Counted from the first letter of the stretch, positions 46,804-56,555 are shown. The stretch is DNA of 64,000 nucleotides from RBG-16-49-21 sp040768125 (GCA_040768125.1 JAXGNG010000004.1:342943-406942); one strand, 5' to 3'. A program made the numbers and translations. The notes: generated by a model from the sequence alone, not told the origin.

Positions 46804-48054
46804 ATGGACGGAAAAAAGTATATAGAGGGCTTGTGCCGCGACGCAAAGGCCGCCTCGCGGGTCGTGGCCCGGTATCCAACGGAACGTAAAAACGACATTC
46901 TTCTTGCCATTGCCTCGGCGTTGAGGGAAAGGAAGGGCTTTGTCATCACTGAGAATGCCGCTGACCTGGAAGCGGCGGAGCGGGACGGGATGGCCCCCGC
47001 CATGAGGGATCGCCTTCTGCTCAATGATGAGCGTATCGAGGGGATGGCCCTTTCGGTCGAGGAGATCGCCGCGCTTCCCGATCCCGCGGGGAGGATCGAG
47101 CGCATGACGGTCCGTCCCTCGGGGATACGGGTGGGGCAGATGCGCGTCCCCCTGGGCGTTGTCGCCGTCATATACGAGGCGCGACCGAACGTGACGACCG
47201 ATATCGCGGCGCTCTGCCTCAAGTCGGGAAACGCGGCCATCCTGCGCGGCGGGAGGGAGGCCATTCGCACCAATACCGCACTCCATGACGTGATCCGCGG
47301 CGTTCTTGCGTCCACCGGCACTCCCGAGGCGGCGGTTACCTTCGTTGAGAAGACGGGACGTGAACTCGTGCCGATCCTCCTGAAGATGAATGATTTCATC
47401 GATATCGTCATCCCCCGGGGCGGAGAGGGGCTCATTAAGGCGGTGACCGAGGAATCCACCATCCCGGTCATCAAGCACGACAAGGGGGTCTGCCACATAT
47501 TTGTTGACGAGACCGCCGAAGAGGAAATGGCGAACAGGATTGCCGTGAACGCGAAGGTCCAGCGTCCATCCGTATGCAATGCCATGGAAACCCTGCTCAT
47601 CCATGCCGGATACCCCTTCAAGGAATCACTCCTGGCGAGCCTGCTCGAACACAAGGTCGAGCTCCGGGGCTGCCCCGCAACGGTTGCGCTCTGCAAGGAG
47701 AAGGTGAAAAAAGCCTCGGATGAGGATTGGGGCAGGGAGTTCCTCGACCTGGTGCTGGCCGTGAGGATCGTCGAATCCCTCGACGAGGCTCTTGCGCATA
47801 TCGCGCGGTACAGCTCCGGACACTCCGAGGCGATCGTCACTTCCGACTATTTCAACGCGGAGCGTTTTCTTGCCGAGGTCGACTCCTCCGCGGTCTTTGT
47901 CAACGCCTCGACCCGTTTCCATGACGGGGGAGAGTTCGGACTCGGGGCCGAGGTGGGTATTTCGACTCAGAAACTTCACGCCCGCGGGGCCATGGGAGTG
48001 GAGGGGCTCACGACCCTCAAGTATGTCGTGTACGGGAAGGGAGAGGTGCGATAA
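46804..48054 (+). CDS. proA: Gamma-glutamyl phosphate reductase
   Basis: A 416-residue enzyme of proline synthesis that reduces glutamyl 5-phosphate with NADPH. Aldehyde-dehydrogenase-like motifs are present: MRVPLGVVAVIYEARPNVT, the catalytic Cys in DKGVCHIFVD, and EFGLGAEVGISTQKLHARGAMG at the end. Length is normal. No proB is present in the window. It heads the proA-nadD-LCP-rsfS run. Confidence 0.96.
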   Translation: MDGKKYIEGLCRDAKAASRVVARYPTERKNDILLAIASALRERKGFVITENAADLEAAERDGMAPAMRDRLLLNDERIEGMALSVEEIAALPDPAGRIERMTVRPSGIRVGQMRVPLGVVAVIYEARPNVTTDIAALCLKSGNAAILRGGREAIRTNTALHDVIRGVLASTGTPEAAVTFVEKTGRELVPILLKMNDFIDIVIPRGGEGLIKAVTEESTIPVIKHDKGVCHIFVDETAEEEMANRIAVNAKVQRPSVCNAMETLLIHAGYPFKESLLASLLEHKVELRGCPATVALCKEKVKKASDEDWGREFLDLVLAVRIVESLDEALAHIARYSSGHSEAIVTSDYFNAERFLAEVDSSAVFVNASTRFHDGGEFGLGAEVGISTQKLHARGAMGVEGLTTLKYVVYGKGEVR

Positions 48055-48057
48055 TCA

Positions 48058-48639
48058 TTGAAGCTGGGCATATTCGGCGGGACCTTTAACCCGATACATT
48101 ACGGCCATCTTATCAATGCCGAGTTCATTCGGTCGGAATTCGCACTTGACATGATCATGCTGGTGCCGGCACGTCGTCCCGTGCACAAGGAGCTCGATGG
48201 CGAGGTGCCTTCCCGGGACCGCTACCGCATGGCGCGCCTGGCCGTCAGGGGGGTGCGGGGATACGATGTCTCAAGGATCGAAATTGACAGGGACGAGCCG
48301 TCGTATACCATTACGACCGTTCGGTCCCTCATGTCTCTCTATCCGGGCAGCGAGCTGTTTCTTATTATCGGCGAGGACTCACTCGCCGAGATGGATTCCT
48401 GGCGGGAACCCGGACGATTGCGTGAACTCGTGAATCTCATCGTGATGCGGAGGCCCGGGGTTGACGCCAGGCGCGCGGCACCTGCCGGCGATGGTTCTGT
48501 CGCCTGGGCCGACAACCCACTGATCGACATCAGCTCGAGCGCGATTCGCGAAAGGATACGATCGGGTAAATCGGTCAGGTATATGCTTCCCGATCGAGTG
48601 CTGCACTACGCATTGAAAAAGGGGATATACGCCCGTTGA
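48058..48639 (+). CDS. nadD: Nicotinate-nucleotide adenylyltransferase
   Basis: A 193-residue NAD biosynthesis enzyme. The nucleotidyltransferase HxGH-type motif is FGGTFNPIHYGHL at 6-18, and the closing SSSAIRERI is the conserved ISSTxIR. TTG start behind GGGAGAGGTG, three bases after the proA stop. The LCP gene overlaps its stop as TTGA. Confidence 0.95.
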   Translation: MKLGIFGGTFNPIHYGHLINAEFIRSEFALDMIMLVPARRPVHKELDGEVPSRDRYRMARLAVRGVRGYDVSRIEIDRDEPSYTITTVRSLMSLYPGSELFLIIGEDSLAEMDSWREPGRLRELVNLIVMRRPGVDARRAAPAGDGSVAWADNPLIDISSSAIRERIRSGKSVRYMLPDRVLHYALKKGIYAR

Positions 48640-49748
48640 AACGAAAAGCAGTAATCATTGTCGCGCTTCTTCTTGCCGCGATCACCGCTATGGCGGTGTA
48701 CCATCTCATGAGCATGAGGACGCGAAACGCCGTAGAAGAGCTCATCCAGAAAAAAAGGATCGTCAACATTCTCGTGGCAGGGAGCAACAGGTTTAACGAT
48801 CACCGGCATCTCTTTTTTTCCATCGTGAGCATAAATCCCGAGAACGGCCGCATAGGAATAACATTCCTGCCTCCATCCCTGCGGATGATACGCGACGAGG
48901 ACGACGAGAAGGGGGTCAGGATCGACGAGATGCCCTTCACCGATTTCGACAGCATCCGTGAATCACTCCAGCGGACCCTCAAGCTCAACGTTCCCTTTTA
49001 CGTCGAGCTCTATTCCAAGGACGTGGAACGACTCGTGGACCTCATGGAGGGAGTGGATATCTTTGTTCTCGAGGGCAGGGGAGATGATGCCGCGGCGGGG
49101 TTTGGTGTCAATTATTTCGACGGCCCCGGGGTAATGCGGTACATCAACTCGGTCGAGGAGAACTCCATATTCCTCAAGTACGACCGCGTGCTCGACCTTA
49201 TTATGACCATGTACAGGGACAGGGAAAAATACGGGCGTTTCGTCAGTGGCGGGCTCATCGGCGAGATCGTGAAATCCATGAAAACGAACCTGCTTCCCCA
49301 GGAAATTCACAGGATATCACGGATCGTGATGGGGGATGGCGACGTGATGGGTACGGTTCTGCCGGGATTTTTCCGAGACGGCATGTACTGCATGGACGAC
49401 ATTACCTACCGGATATACGAGAAGGAATTCCTCGCGGATTTGATAGTTGACAGGAGCGAGAAGGAGATCGATTCAGCGATAAAGATAAAGATTCTCAACG
49501 GGACAAACGTACCCGGCCTGGCGCGGAGGATGCGGGAGCGCCTGATTCGCGAGGGGATGAACGTTGTTGAATTCGGGACTTCTCCCTATAAAAAACTGAA
49601 CAAGTCCATCATCATCAACCGTCGGGGAAATATCGGATCGGCCCGACGCGTTGCAGAGCTGACGGAAATCAAGAACGTGTTCCACGTCATTGACAACACC
49701 CAGCTTCATAACATATTGATCATCATCGGTGAGGACATGGCGAAATGA
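48636..49748 (+). CDS. LytR-CpsA-Psr (LCP) family protein with LytR_C domain
   Basis: A 370-residue membrane-anchored protein: one helix (about 6-24), an LCP-like domain (about 42-230), and a C-terminal LytR_C domain (about 285-370, KIKILNGTNVPGLARRMRERL). LCP proteins attach glycopolymers to peptidoglycan in Gram-positives; here the domain is divergent and its substrate is unknown. It starts with TTG overlapping the nadD stop codon and ends in an ATGA overlap with rsfS. Confidence 0.8.
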   Translation: MKRKAVIIVALLLAAITAMAVYHLMSMRTRNAVEELIQKKRIVNILVAGSNRFNDHRHLFFSIVSINPENGRIGITFLPPSLRMIRDEDDEKGVRIDEMPFTDFDSIRESLQRTLKLNVPFYVELYSKDVERLVDLMEGVDIFVLEGRGDDAAAGFGVNYFDGPGVMRYINSVEENSIFLKYDRVLDLIMTMYRDREKYGRFVSGGLIGEIVKSMKTNLLPQEIHRISRIVMGDGDVMGTVLPGFFRDGMYCMDDITYRIYEKEFLADLIVDRSEKEIDSAIKIKILNGTNVPGLARRMRERLIREGMNVVEFGTSPYKKLNKSIIINRRGNIGSARRVAELTEIKNVFHVIDNTQLHNILIIIGEDMAK

Positions 49749-50116
49749 AGGAAACGAAAAGGCCTGTCCCGAGGAAGGAGGGAGACGCAACCGGAATCTC
49801 CGTTGAGTGCGCACGCGCCATCGTGGCGAAGAAGGGAAGCGACGTTCTACTCCTCGACCTGCGAAAGGTAAACAGCTACTTTGATTATTTTTTGATCGCC
49901 ACGGGTAATTCGAGAATTCATTGCCGCGCCCTGGCCCGGGAGCTGGAAAAATCAATGCTCGCGAGGGGGCTCCGATCGCGCAACAGGCCTGATTATGAAT
50001 CCGGCTGGATCGTGATCGATTTCGGGGAACTGATCGTGCATATTTTTACCGGGGAAACACGGGACTATTATCAGCTCGAAAAGCTGTGGGGCGACGCCGA
50101 ACGACTGGCGTTTTGA
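49745..50116 (+). CDS. rsfS: Ribosomal silencing factor RsfS
   Basis: A 123-residue protein that binds ribosomal protein L14 and prevents subunit joining under starvation. The conserved DLRKVNSYFDYFLIATGNS and the final GETRDYYQLEKLWGDA identify it. It overlaps the LCP gene by four bases. The nadD-rsfS association is common across bacteria. Confidence 0.95.
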   Translation: MKETKRPVPRKEGDATGISVECARAIVAKKGSDVLLLDLRKVNSYFDYFLIATGNSRIHCRALARELEKSMLARGLRSRNRPDYESGWIVIDFGELIVHIFTGETRDYYQLEKLWGDAERLAF

Positions 50117-50177
50117 CGGTGATGCGCGCGGCCCTTTGCGGGCCCGCATTAGATGCGCAAAAGGAGGGGTGTGAACC

Positions 50178-50612
50178 ATGACGGTGAGGGTTGTCGCGGC
50201 GCTTGCAGCGCTGTCAATGGGACTCATTGCCTGCGGCAAGGTCCATGACAGGATGCTTGATATCAACCCGGAGCACATCATTCGAACGTTTTTTGAGGCA
50301 TGGCGTGTCGATGACTGGGAGACCCTTTATCGAGTAACACATCCCGCTTTCATGCAGAGGCTTCGACTCCAGAAGCTTTCCCCTGAACAGCAGTCGTTGA
50401 GCGACAGGGACCTGTTCATCGAGGAATTCAGGCGTGCAAGGGCCGCCAATCCCGCCATGCGCCTGAGGAGTTACCGGGTCATGTGGATTTCCATGTACAA
50501 GCCGGGCGACACGACCATATGGGTCAGGGCCATGGTAAACGGGAAAAAAAGGAAGATCCCCTTGACACTGGAAGGCCTGTCGCTGAAAGTTGACCTGACC
50601 AGGATCGAATAA
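50178..50612 (+). CDS. Small putative lipoprotein
   Basis: A 144-residue protein with a lipoprotein signal: lipobox LIAC with Cys19. The mature part has a conserved-looking LSPEQQSLSDRDLFIEEF and a small mixed fold that might be NTF2-like (VDDWETLYRVTHPAFMQRL), but I do not recognise it firmly. A strong AAGGAGGGG precedes the ATG. It follows rsfS by 61 bases. Confidence 0.75.
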   Translation: MTVRVVAALAALSMGLIACGKVHDRMLDINPEHIIRTFFEAWRVDDWETLYRVTHPAFMQRLRLQKLSPEQQSLSDRDLFIEEFRRARAANPAMRLRSYRVMWISMYKPGDTTIWVRAMVNGKKRKIPLTLEGLSLKVDLTRIE

Positions 50613-50697
50613 CCGCTCATTACCCGGGCGCCATTCCCGGGAGCGGTGCAGTTTCAGGGCGGCATGGCACGATGCCGCGCGAGGGGAGGTGCACGGG

Positions 50698-51036
50698 ATG
50701 CTGACCATTGAAACGCAGGAAAAGAAGGACGCGGTCATCATATCATTGCAGGGCGAGATGATCTTCAATGACCTCGACGAGGCGGACAGGGTCATCATGG
50801 AAAAACTCGAGGCGAAACCGCGCGTCGTCGCAATCCAGTGCAGGCACCTGCAGACGCTTGATTCATCCGGGCTGGGCCTCCTGATACGGTTTTCCAAGGA
50901 GGCGGCGAAGAGGAGCGTCAAGCTCGTGTTCCTCGATATCACCGATCACATTTCGGCCCTCTTCGATGTTTCAAAGCTTGACGCCTTCTTCGAGATCATG
51001 TCATACGACGACTTCGATAAGAACCATCTCTCCTGA
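50698..51036 (+). CDS. STAS-domain anti-sigma factor antagonist
   Basis: A 112-residue STAS protein. The phosphorylatable serine (Ser56 or Ser57) sits in LQTLDSSGLGLL. Such proteins sequester an anti-sigma kinase when unphosphorylated and are reset by SpoIIE/PP2C phosphatases. No cognate kinase gene is adjacent. ATG 50698 follows GGGGAGG; the GTG at 50689 is an alternative. Confidence 0.9.
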   Translation: MLTIETQEKKDAVIISLQGEMIFNDLDEADRVIMEKLEAKPRVVAIQCRHLQTLDSSGLGLLIRFSKEAAKRSVKLVFLDITDHISALFDVSKLDAFFEIMSYDDFDKNHLS

Positions 51037-51062
51037 ATCGCGGCGTTTCGACACGCACATCT

Positions 51063-51626
51063 TCACTTGCCAGGGTAGCGTGATTCCGCCGATATTACCC
51101 ATCTGGGTCCGCGGCGCTCGAGAAGGCGCACCGCGATAGCTTCACCCGCCGCCTCTATGACGGCATAGGTATGCGGAACCTGCGACCCGATGTAATGGCT
51201 CCCGGGATTGCAGATGATGCCGCGGGAGGTTTCCCGCAACAGGGGCACGTGGGTGTGGCCGAAAAGCAGAAGGCTCGTTCCGCTCAATTCCATCAGGGCT
51301 TCCATGCTCTCGATCCGGCGATCTAATTCCTCGTCGGTAAGATAGGGTGTAATGTCCATCCTGTGGCCGTGCATCAGAAGGGCGCTCAGGGTCCCCAGGG
51401 GGAGGGTCAGCCGTTCGGGGCAGTCGCACCCTCCGTCCTCGTTCCCGGCAACGCAGTGGAGGGGTATGCCGCGTTCACGGGCGACGGACTCGGCGTCCCG
51501 GACCCCGTCACCGAGATGGATAATAGCGTCGAATAGGTTTTCTCCGATGGCCTCGCGCATGGTGTCGCTGTTGCCGTGAGTGTCAGAGAAGACCGCCCAC
51601 CTGGTCACGCGGGGTGATGCATTCAT
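51063..51626 (-). CDS. YfcE/MJ0936-type metallophosphodiesterase
   Basis: A 187-residue phosphodiesterase. Metal-binding motifs are FSDTHGN (13-19), LGDGVRD, GNED, LMHGHRMD and FGHTHVP. Family members cleave phosphodiesters in vitro; physiological targets are unclear. It overlaps the upstream hybrid kinase gene by four bases (ATGA), so its product may be made with the kinase. Confidence 0.88.
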   Translation of the reverse strand: MNASPRVTRWAVFSDTHGNSDTMREAIGENLFDAIIHLGDGVRDAESVARERGIPLHCVAGNEDGGCDCPERLTLPLGTLSALLMHGHRMDITPYLTDEELDRRIESMEALMELSGTSLLLFGHTHVPLLRETSRGIICNPGSHYIGSQVPHTYAVIEAAGEAIAVRLLERRGPRWVISAESRYPGK

Positions 51627-54118
51627 CCGCAGGCCCTTCGTATGGCGTCACTGAGGTCCTCTATGGAATAGGGCTTGGCCACGACGCTGAGAAACCCGTA
51701 ATCGCGGAAGCTTGCCATTACGGGGTCGTTGGAGTAACCGCTGGAAACGATCGCCCGTACGGAAGGATCGATCTGCCTCAGCAGTTTGATGGCGTCCCTT
51801 CCTCCCATTCCCCCGGGAACCGTGAGGTCCATGATCACCAGATCAAAGGGGGTCCCCTCGGCCATACCCTTGCGGTAGAGCTCAATCGCCTCCTTCCCGT
51901 CGCGGGCGGTCGTGACGGAGAACCCCAGCCTGTCGATGATCCTGGACGCCACATGGAGCACCATTTCCTCGTCATCCATGACGAGGATGCGTCCGGACTT
52001 GAGAATGGGGTAGGCGACGTTACGCTCGGGACGACGGGGGGTGTCCTTGGCTGCGGGGAGAAGGACCGTGAAAACCGTTCCTTTTTTTAATGAGGAATCC
52101 GCGGTGATGCATCCATTGTGTCGCTTGATGATTGAATAGGTGACGGATAGGCCAAGGCCGTTGCCCTTTTCCTTCGTGGTATAGAATGGATCGAAGATCT
52201 TATGCAAATCCCTCTTCGGGATTCCGCAGCCGGTGTCGGAAATACGCAAATTGATGTAGTTGCCCCCGTCGAGATGGGGGATTTCGCCGCTCTTCACGGT
52301 TCGGTTGCACGCATTGATCGCAACAACCCCGCCTTCCGGCATCGCCTCCCGGGCGTTCAGGACGAGATTATGTATTACCTGGCTGATCTGGCCCTCGTCG
52401 ATTTCGGCGCCCCATAGATCATCGCTGATGGAGAATTCCGATCGTATCCCCGATCCGCTCAGCACGAATTCCGATGTGTCGACCAGGAGGTCGCGGATCG
52501 ATGAAAGCTTTTTGATGGGCGCTCCCCCCCTCGAAAAGGTGAGGAGCTGCATCGTAAGGTCGCGGGCGCGTTCGGCGGCATGCGTGGCTTCCACGAGGGC
52601 CCGGTAGTTGCCGCATTCGGGATCGGTCTCCATTTTCGCGATGGAAACGTTGCCCAGTATGGCCGTGAGGAGATTGTTGAAGTCATGGGCTATGCCGCCC
52701 GCAAAGACGCCGAGGGATTCGATCTTGCTCGATTTCAGCAGCTCTTCCTCGCTTTTTTTCCTCTCTGTGATATCGTGGACAATGGACCAGGTCCCCTTGC
52801 TGGTGCCTTCCTCGTCCCTGATGAGCTGTATACGCAGCTCCACGGGAATGAGCGTCCCGTCCCTCCGGCGGTATTCCTTTTCGAAAATATCAGAGTGGCC
52901 CCTGGCAATGACATCGCGCTCCATGATGGTCTTCTGCATGTCGTGCCACCGTTCGGGGGTCAGGTCCCAGACGGACATGCGGCGCAGCTCCGCCGAGGAG
53001 TAGCCGGTCATCTGCCTGTAGGCGGAGTTGAACTCTAGAATGTTTCCCTCCATGTCGAGGCTGACGAAGCCGTCGAGCATGCTGTCGTAGAGGGCGCGGT
53101 AGCGGCGTTCCGAGGCGAGGAGAGACCGTTCGACGATTTTACGGTTGGTGACATCATCGAGGAGCATGAGCCCCCTGCCGCCGTCAAGAGAAACGTAACG
53201 TATTATGATGTCGTGAATGCTCCCTTCGCGGGAAAGAATGCGCGCCTCGATGGGCCTGGCGCTTCCCGTCACCATGGTGTCGCGTTTCATCCTGCCCCAT
53301 TCTTTTGTCATCATCGTCCTGTAATTTTCATCGGGGAAGGCGAGCTCCCACCATCGGTCGATCCGGGGGATTTCCTCCCCGGTGTATCCGAACGCGGAGG
53401 CCCTGGCCTCGCTGACGAATTGCAGCGTGCCGTCGGCGTTGACGATAATGATCTCCTGGGGCGATCCCTCGACCACGCCGCGGAAGAGCTCGGCCCCGCG
53501 GTGTATCATTTCAACCGCTTCAACTGACCTGTCGAGGGCGGCGGTATTGATCCTGAATACCTGGTAGGAGATGACGCCGATCATCACCATGGCAATCCCG
53601 GTGTCGAGGATATAGGAATAGGCCGTCGATTTCTGGAGGGAGGGTTCGGAGAGGAGGAGGAAAACGAACAGGATGAACGCGAGGATGTTGGCCGTGAAAT
53701 AGAACAGGATGACATGGGTGCGCCGGTAGGCCACCAGGGGCGTGAAGGCGAGGAGGCCCAGGACAAGCGCGATGGTGTCCATCCGGTTGTGGATGATGTC
53801 GCCGCCGATATCGCTCAGGATGGTTGTCCAGATGGCGGCGAAGACAAGGATCATGAGCGAGTGGGCGGCCAGGAAGTAGTGGCCGGATTTCAGGACGGCG
53901 AGGACGCCGATCGAAATGGCGATCACGAGAAGAATGGTGACGCCCAGTTGCATGTCGTCTTTTACGGAGGAGAAGAAAATGGCGTAGACGGGGAGCACCA
54001 GGAGGAGAACCGCAGACGTGACGATGAAGAGCACCGTGGCCTTCTGCTCGATAACGTAATCGCCGCCTCGGTATTTCCCGAGAAAATATCCGGCAATCGC
54101 ATTCATGATGTGGCGCAT
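51623..54118 (-). CDS. Hybrid sensor histidine kinase with PAS domains and receiver
   Basis: An 831-residue kinase. About six membrane helices (residues 25-190) precede two PAS domains (about 215-335 and 345-455; the second followed by a PAC-like IQLIRDEEG). The phospho-accepting His478 is in GGIAHDFNNLLTAILGN, then an HATPase domain with VHNLVLNAREAM and KGNGLGLSVTYSI. A C-terminal receiver has DDEE and the phosphorylatable Asp in VIMDLTVPGG. The start is uncertain (ATG 54118 or 54106); neither has a clear Shine-Dalgarno. Confidence 0.92.
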   Translation of the reverse strand: MRHIMNAIAGYFLGKYRGGDYVIEQKATVLFIVTSAVLLLVLPVYAIFFSSVKDDMQLGVTILLVIAISIGVLAVLKSGHYFLAAHSLMILVFAAIWTTILSDIGGDIIHNRMDTIALVLGLLAFTPLVAYRRTHVILFYFTANILAFILFVFLLLSEPSLQKSTAYSYILDTGIAMVMIGVISYQVFRINTAALDRSVEAVEMIHRGAELFRGVVEGSPQEIIIVNADGTLQFVSEARASAFGYTGEEIPRIDRWWELAFPDENYRTMMTKEWGRMKRDTMVTGSARPIEARILSREGSIHDIIIRYVSLDGGRGLMLLDDVTNRKIVERSLLASERRYRALYDSMLDGFVSLDMEGNILEFNSAYRQMTGYSSAELRRMSVWDLTPERWHDMQKTIMERDVIARGHSDIFEKEYRRRDGTLIPVELRIQLIRDEEGTSKGTWSIVHDITERKKSEEELLKSSKIESLGVFAGGIAHDFNNLLTAILGNVSIAKMETDPECGNYRALVEATHAAERARDLTMQLLTFSRGGAPIKKLSSIRDLLVDTSEFVLSGSGIRSEFSISDDLWGAEIDEGQISQVIHNLVLNAREAMPEGGVVAINACNRTVKSGEIPHLDGGNYINLRISDTGCGIPKRDLHKIFDPFYTTKEKGNGLGLSVTYSIIKRHNGCITADSSLKKGTVFTVLLPAAKDTPRRPERNVAYPILKSGRILVMDDEEMVLHVASRIIDRLGFSVTTARDGKEAIELYRKGMAEGTPFDLVIMDLTVPGGMGGRDAIKLLRQIDPSVRAIVSSGYSNDPVMASFRDYGFLSVVAKPYSIEDLSDAIRRACG

Positions 54119-54124
54119 GAGAAT

Positions 54125-54154
54125 AGTACATGCATGAAAATAGGAATCTGTCAA
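54125..54154 (-). promoter_or_regulatory. Candidate promoter of the hybrid kinase gene
   Basis: On the minus strand TTGACA (54154-54149), an 18-base spacer and TGTACT (54130-54125, four of six). Transcription would begin almost at ATG 54118, which would favour the later ATG at 54106 or a leaderless message. Confidence 0.4.
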
Positions 54155-54197
54155 GTCGAATACAGCTGTGTGGCGGGGCGAATCCGGGGTGTGAGGC

Positions 54198-54233
54198 ATA
54201 AAAAAGAATCCCTCTCGATGAGAGGGATTCTTT
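54198..54233 (-). terminator. Rho-independent terminator of the TMEM43 gene
   Basis: A perfect 14-bp stem (54203-54216 with 54220-54233, core GAATCCCTCTC) with a three-base loop, followed on the minus strand by TTTTTTATG. It lies 22 bases after the TMEM43 stop codon and insulates the kinase gene from it. Confidence 0.92.
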
Positions 54234-54255
54234 GAAAGTCCCTGGTGAGCTGATA

Positions 54256-55419
54256 TTACGCCGCGGCCTTGGCCTTCTTCTGCCTGGCATAGAACCACAC
54301 CCCGGCGAATACCCCGCCCCCTATCAGGAGAAGTATTATCCCCAGGAGCGGACGATAGACGATCCAGGCGATGGCAATGGTGAGGAGCGAGAAGAAGAGG
54401 GCGATGACGAAGGCGATGACGCCGGTGCCCATGCTCAGGATGCTGCCCACCACGGGAACCACGTCCCCGAAGGTCGATATAGGCTTGAAGATCATGGTCA
54501 TGCCGATGAACATCATCAGGAATCCCACGAGGCGGATGATCCAGGTCCTCATCACGTTTTCGTCCTGCATCTGAGCGATCATGCTCTCGATGGAGCGGTT
54601 GCCGCTCATGAGGCGGTCGATATCCGTGCCCTGGCTCGTCTTGTACGCCTCGAAGGTGGCGTTCTGCTGCCGGGAGAGAATGGAAACCTCCTGTGGCTTG
54701 ACGATGTTGAAATTGATCCTCAGGTCGCCGATCTGGGGATCCGACGGGTTGTTGCCCTTGTAGATGCCGCCGTCGTTCAGCGTTGCGCCGGTTTTAACTG
54801 TTGCGGGAAGCCTGTTGAACGCCGCCTGGTCAAGGGATATCTTCTCCCCGTCAGTGATCTGCGATATCAGGGATGGGCTCAGCCTGAAGGCACCCAGGTT
54901 CACAAGCCGTGCCTGCCAGCTCTGGGAGGAGTAGGGCATCTGTGGGTTGTTATATCCCTGCTTTTTAAATTTACTCGAATCTATCCTTGTTGATGACCAG
55001 TCCTTTTCATATCGATATGTGGTGGTTGTTTCTTCCTTGCCGCCCATTTTCTTTTCAGTTTTCGATTCCGATATTTCCTTCCACTGGTACATCTCGACGT
55101 TACGGCTCAGACGAATGCCCTTTTCGCTAACCTGGAAGAGGGGATCGGTCAGGGTCTCGTCGGTAACGGCCTGGCCCGTCATGTGGACGAGCTTCCCGTT
55201 GTTGGCCGGATCCACCTTGTCGATCTCTACATGTATCGCCGCCTTTCCGCCCTCTTCAAGGCCCTTCGCGGTTTTTACCGAACAGCCTTCGTTTTTAAAG
55301 AGCACCGGGAACGCCGCGAGAAAGAGGAGAAGACCCACGAGAACGCCCTTGATCGACTCCATCAGGCGCGATCCCCACGATTTGGTGGTCACCTCTGTGT
55401 ACGAATCACCATTTGACAT
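54256..55419 (-). CDS. TMEM43-family membrane protein
   Basis: A 387-residue homologue of the eukaryotic TMEM43/LUMA family. One N-terminal helix (about 24-42), a large hydrophilic domain (45-295, with SVKTAKGLEEGGKAA and EMYQWKE) and three C-terminal helices (about 295-380) match the family's layout. The function in bacteria is unknown. The ATG has a textbook AGGAGGTG. It stands as its own unit with a strong terminator. Confidence 0.85.
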   Translation of the reverse strand: MSNGDSYTEVTTKSWGSRLMESIKGVLVGLLLFLAAFPVLFKNEGCSVKTAKGLEEGGKAAIHVEIDKVDPANNGKLVHMTGQAVTDETLTDPLFQVSEKGIRLSRNVEMYQWKEISESKTEKKMGGKEETTTTYRYEKDWSSTRIDSSKFKKQGYNNPQMPYSSQSWQARLVNLGAFRLSPSLISQITDGEKISLDQAAFNRLPATVKTGATLNDGGIYKGNNPSDPQIGDLRINFNIVKPQEVSILSRQQNATFEAYKTSQGTDIDRLMSGNRSIESMIAQMQDENVMRTWIIRLVGFLMMFIGMTMIFKPISTFGDVVPVVGSILSMGTGVIAFVIALFFSLLTIAIAWIVYRPLLGIILLLIGGGVFAGVWFYARQKKAKAAA

Positions 55420-55640
55420 TATGCACCTCCTGAAGATGATGGATAACCATGAAAGTCCGGGCCTCCCTCGGAATCAGGGACGAACGCGCGATCGCGAAAG
55501 AATGACCACCCCGGCGGCATGGCTCCTGCGAATTGATAATCGTAATCGGTGAAGATGGACCCGTCAAGTAAAATTACTGGTCCCTGACGGGAAGGATGAA
55601 AAAACCAAGGTGGTCCAGTATGCCGGGTGATCCCGCGCGG

Positions 55641-56555
55641 TCAAGCCGGGACGAAAATCGAGGCGAGGGCCTGGTCGATACCGGGAAGGGAAAAGCTGAA
55701 GCCTTCCCGGGTCAGGCGTCCCGGCAGGACCCTCTGTCCTTTCAGGAGAAAGTCGCCGAATTCACCGAGGACCGCTTTCAGTACAAAGGCGGGAGCAGGG
55801 GGCACCAGGGAGAAGGTGCCCATGGCGCGGTTGAGGGCCCTGGTAAGGTCGCGATTGGTGACCGGGTTCGGCGAGGTGCAGTTGACGGGTCCCGAGATTG
55901 ATTGTTTATCCATGAGAAAGATAATGGCCGAGGCAAGATCGTCCCGGGCGATCCATGAGAACCACTGGGCGCCCGTACCGAGGCGGGCGCCAAGGCGGAG
56001 GCGGTAGATGCGCCCAAGAACGCTGATGGCGCCTCCACCGGAACCGAGGACCACGCCGAAACGGGGGATCACCACGCGGGAAACGGATTCCGAGGCCTTC
56101 ATTGCCTCGGCCTCCCATTCACGGCATACCCCGGCAAGGAAATCATCCCCCGGGGGGTCGGTCTCGGTGAGCTCCTCGTCGCCATGGTAGCCATAGTAGC
56201 CCGTGGCAGAGGCGGAGATAAGGGTAACGGAAGAATCACGGTTTCTTTTAAGGGCGTCGACGAGGTTACGGGTAACGAAGATCCTGCTGTCGTGGATCCG
56301 TTTTTTCGCACCGGGGCTCCACCTGGTGAAGATCGACGCGCCGGCCAGGTTGATGACCGCGTCATGGCCCGCAACGGCATCCTGCCAGGAGCCCGGTGAT
56401 GACGCGTCGGCGGGGATGACCGAAACGCCGTCGGGAAGGCGTTCTCCTTGTGCCGGGCTCCGGTCAAGAAGAGTGACCCCGTGTCCCGCCGCGGCAAGGC
56501 GCTCGGCAAGGCCGCGGCCGATGAAACCGAGACCGCCGGTTATAAATACGTTCAT
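55641..56555 (-). CDS. TIGR01777-family NAD(P)-dependent epimerase
   Basis: A 304-residue SDR-type protein related to YfcH and cell-division inhibitor SulA-like annotations. NAD-binding GGLGFIGRGLAERL lies at the N-terminus; INLAGASIFTRWSPGAKK, SASATGYYG and the C-terminal DUF1731-like KGQRVLPGRL are family signatures. The reaction is unknown. A good promoter lies upstream. Confidence 0.92.
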   Translation of the reverse strand: MNVFITGGLGFIGRGLAERLAAAGHGVTLLDRSPAQGERLPDGVSVIPADASSPGSWQDAVAGHDAVINLAGASIFTRWSPGAKKRIHDSRIFVTRNLVDALKRNRDSSVTLISASATGYYGYHGDEELTETDPPGDDFLAGVCREWEAEAMKASESVSRVVIPRFGVVLGSGGGAISVLGRIYRLRLGARLGTGAQWFSWIARDDLASAIIFLMDKQSISGPVNCTSPNPVTNRDLTRALNRAMGTFSLVPPAPAFVLKAVLGEFGDFLLKGQRVLPGRLTREGFSFSLPGIDQALASIFVPA

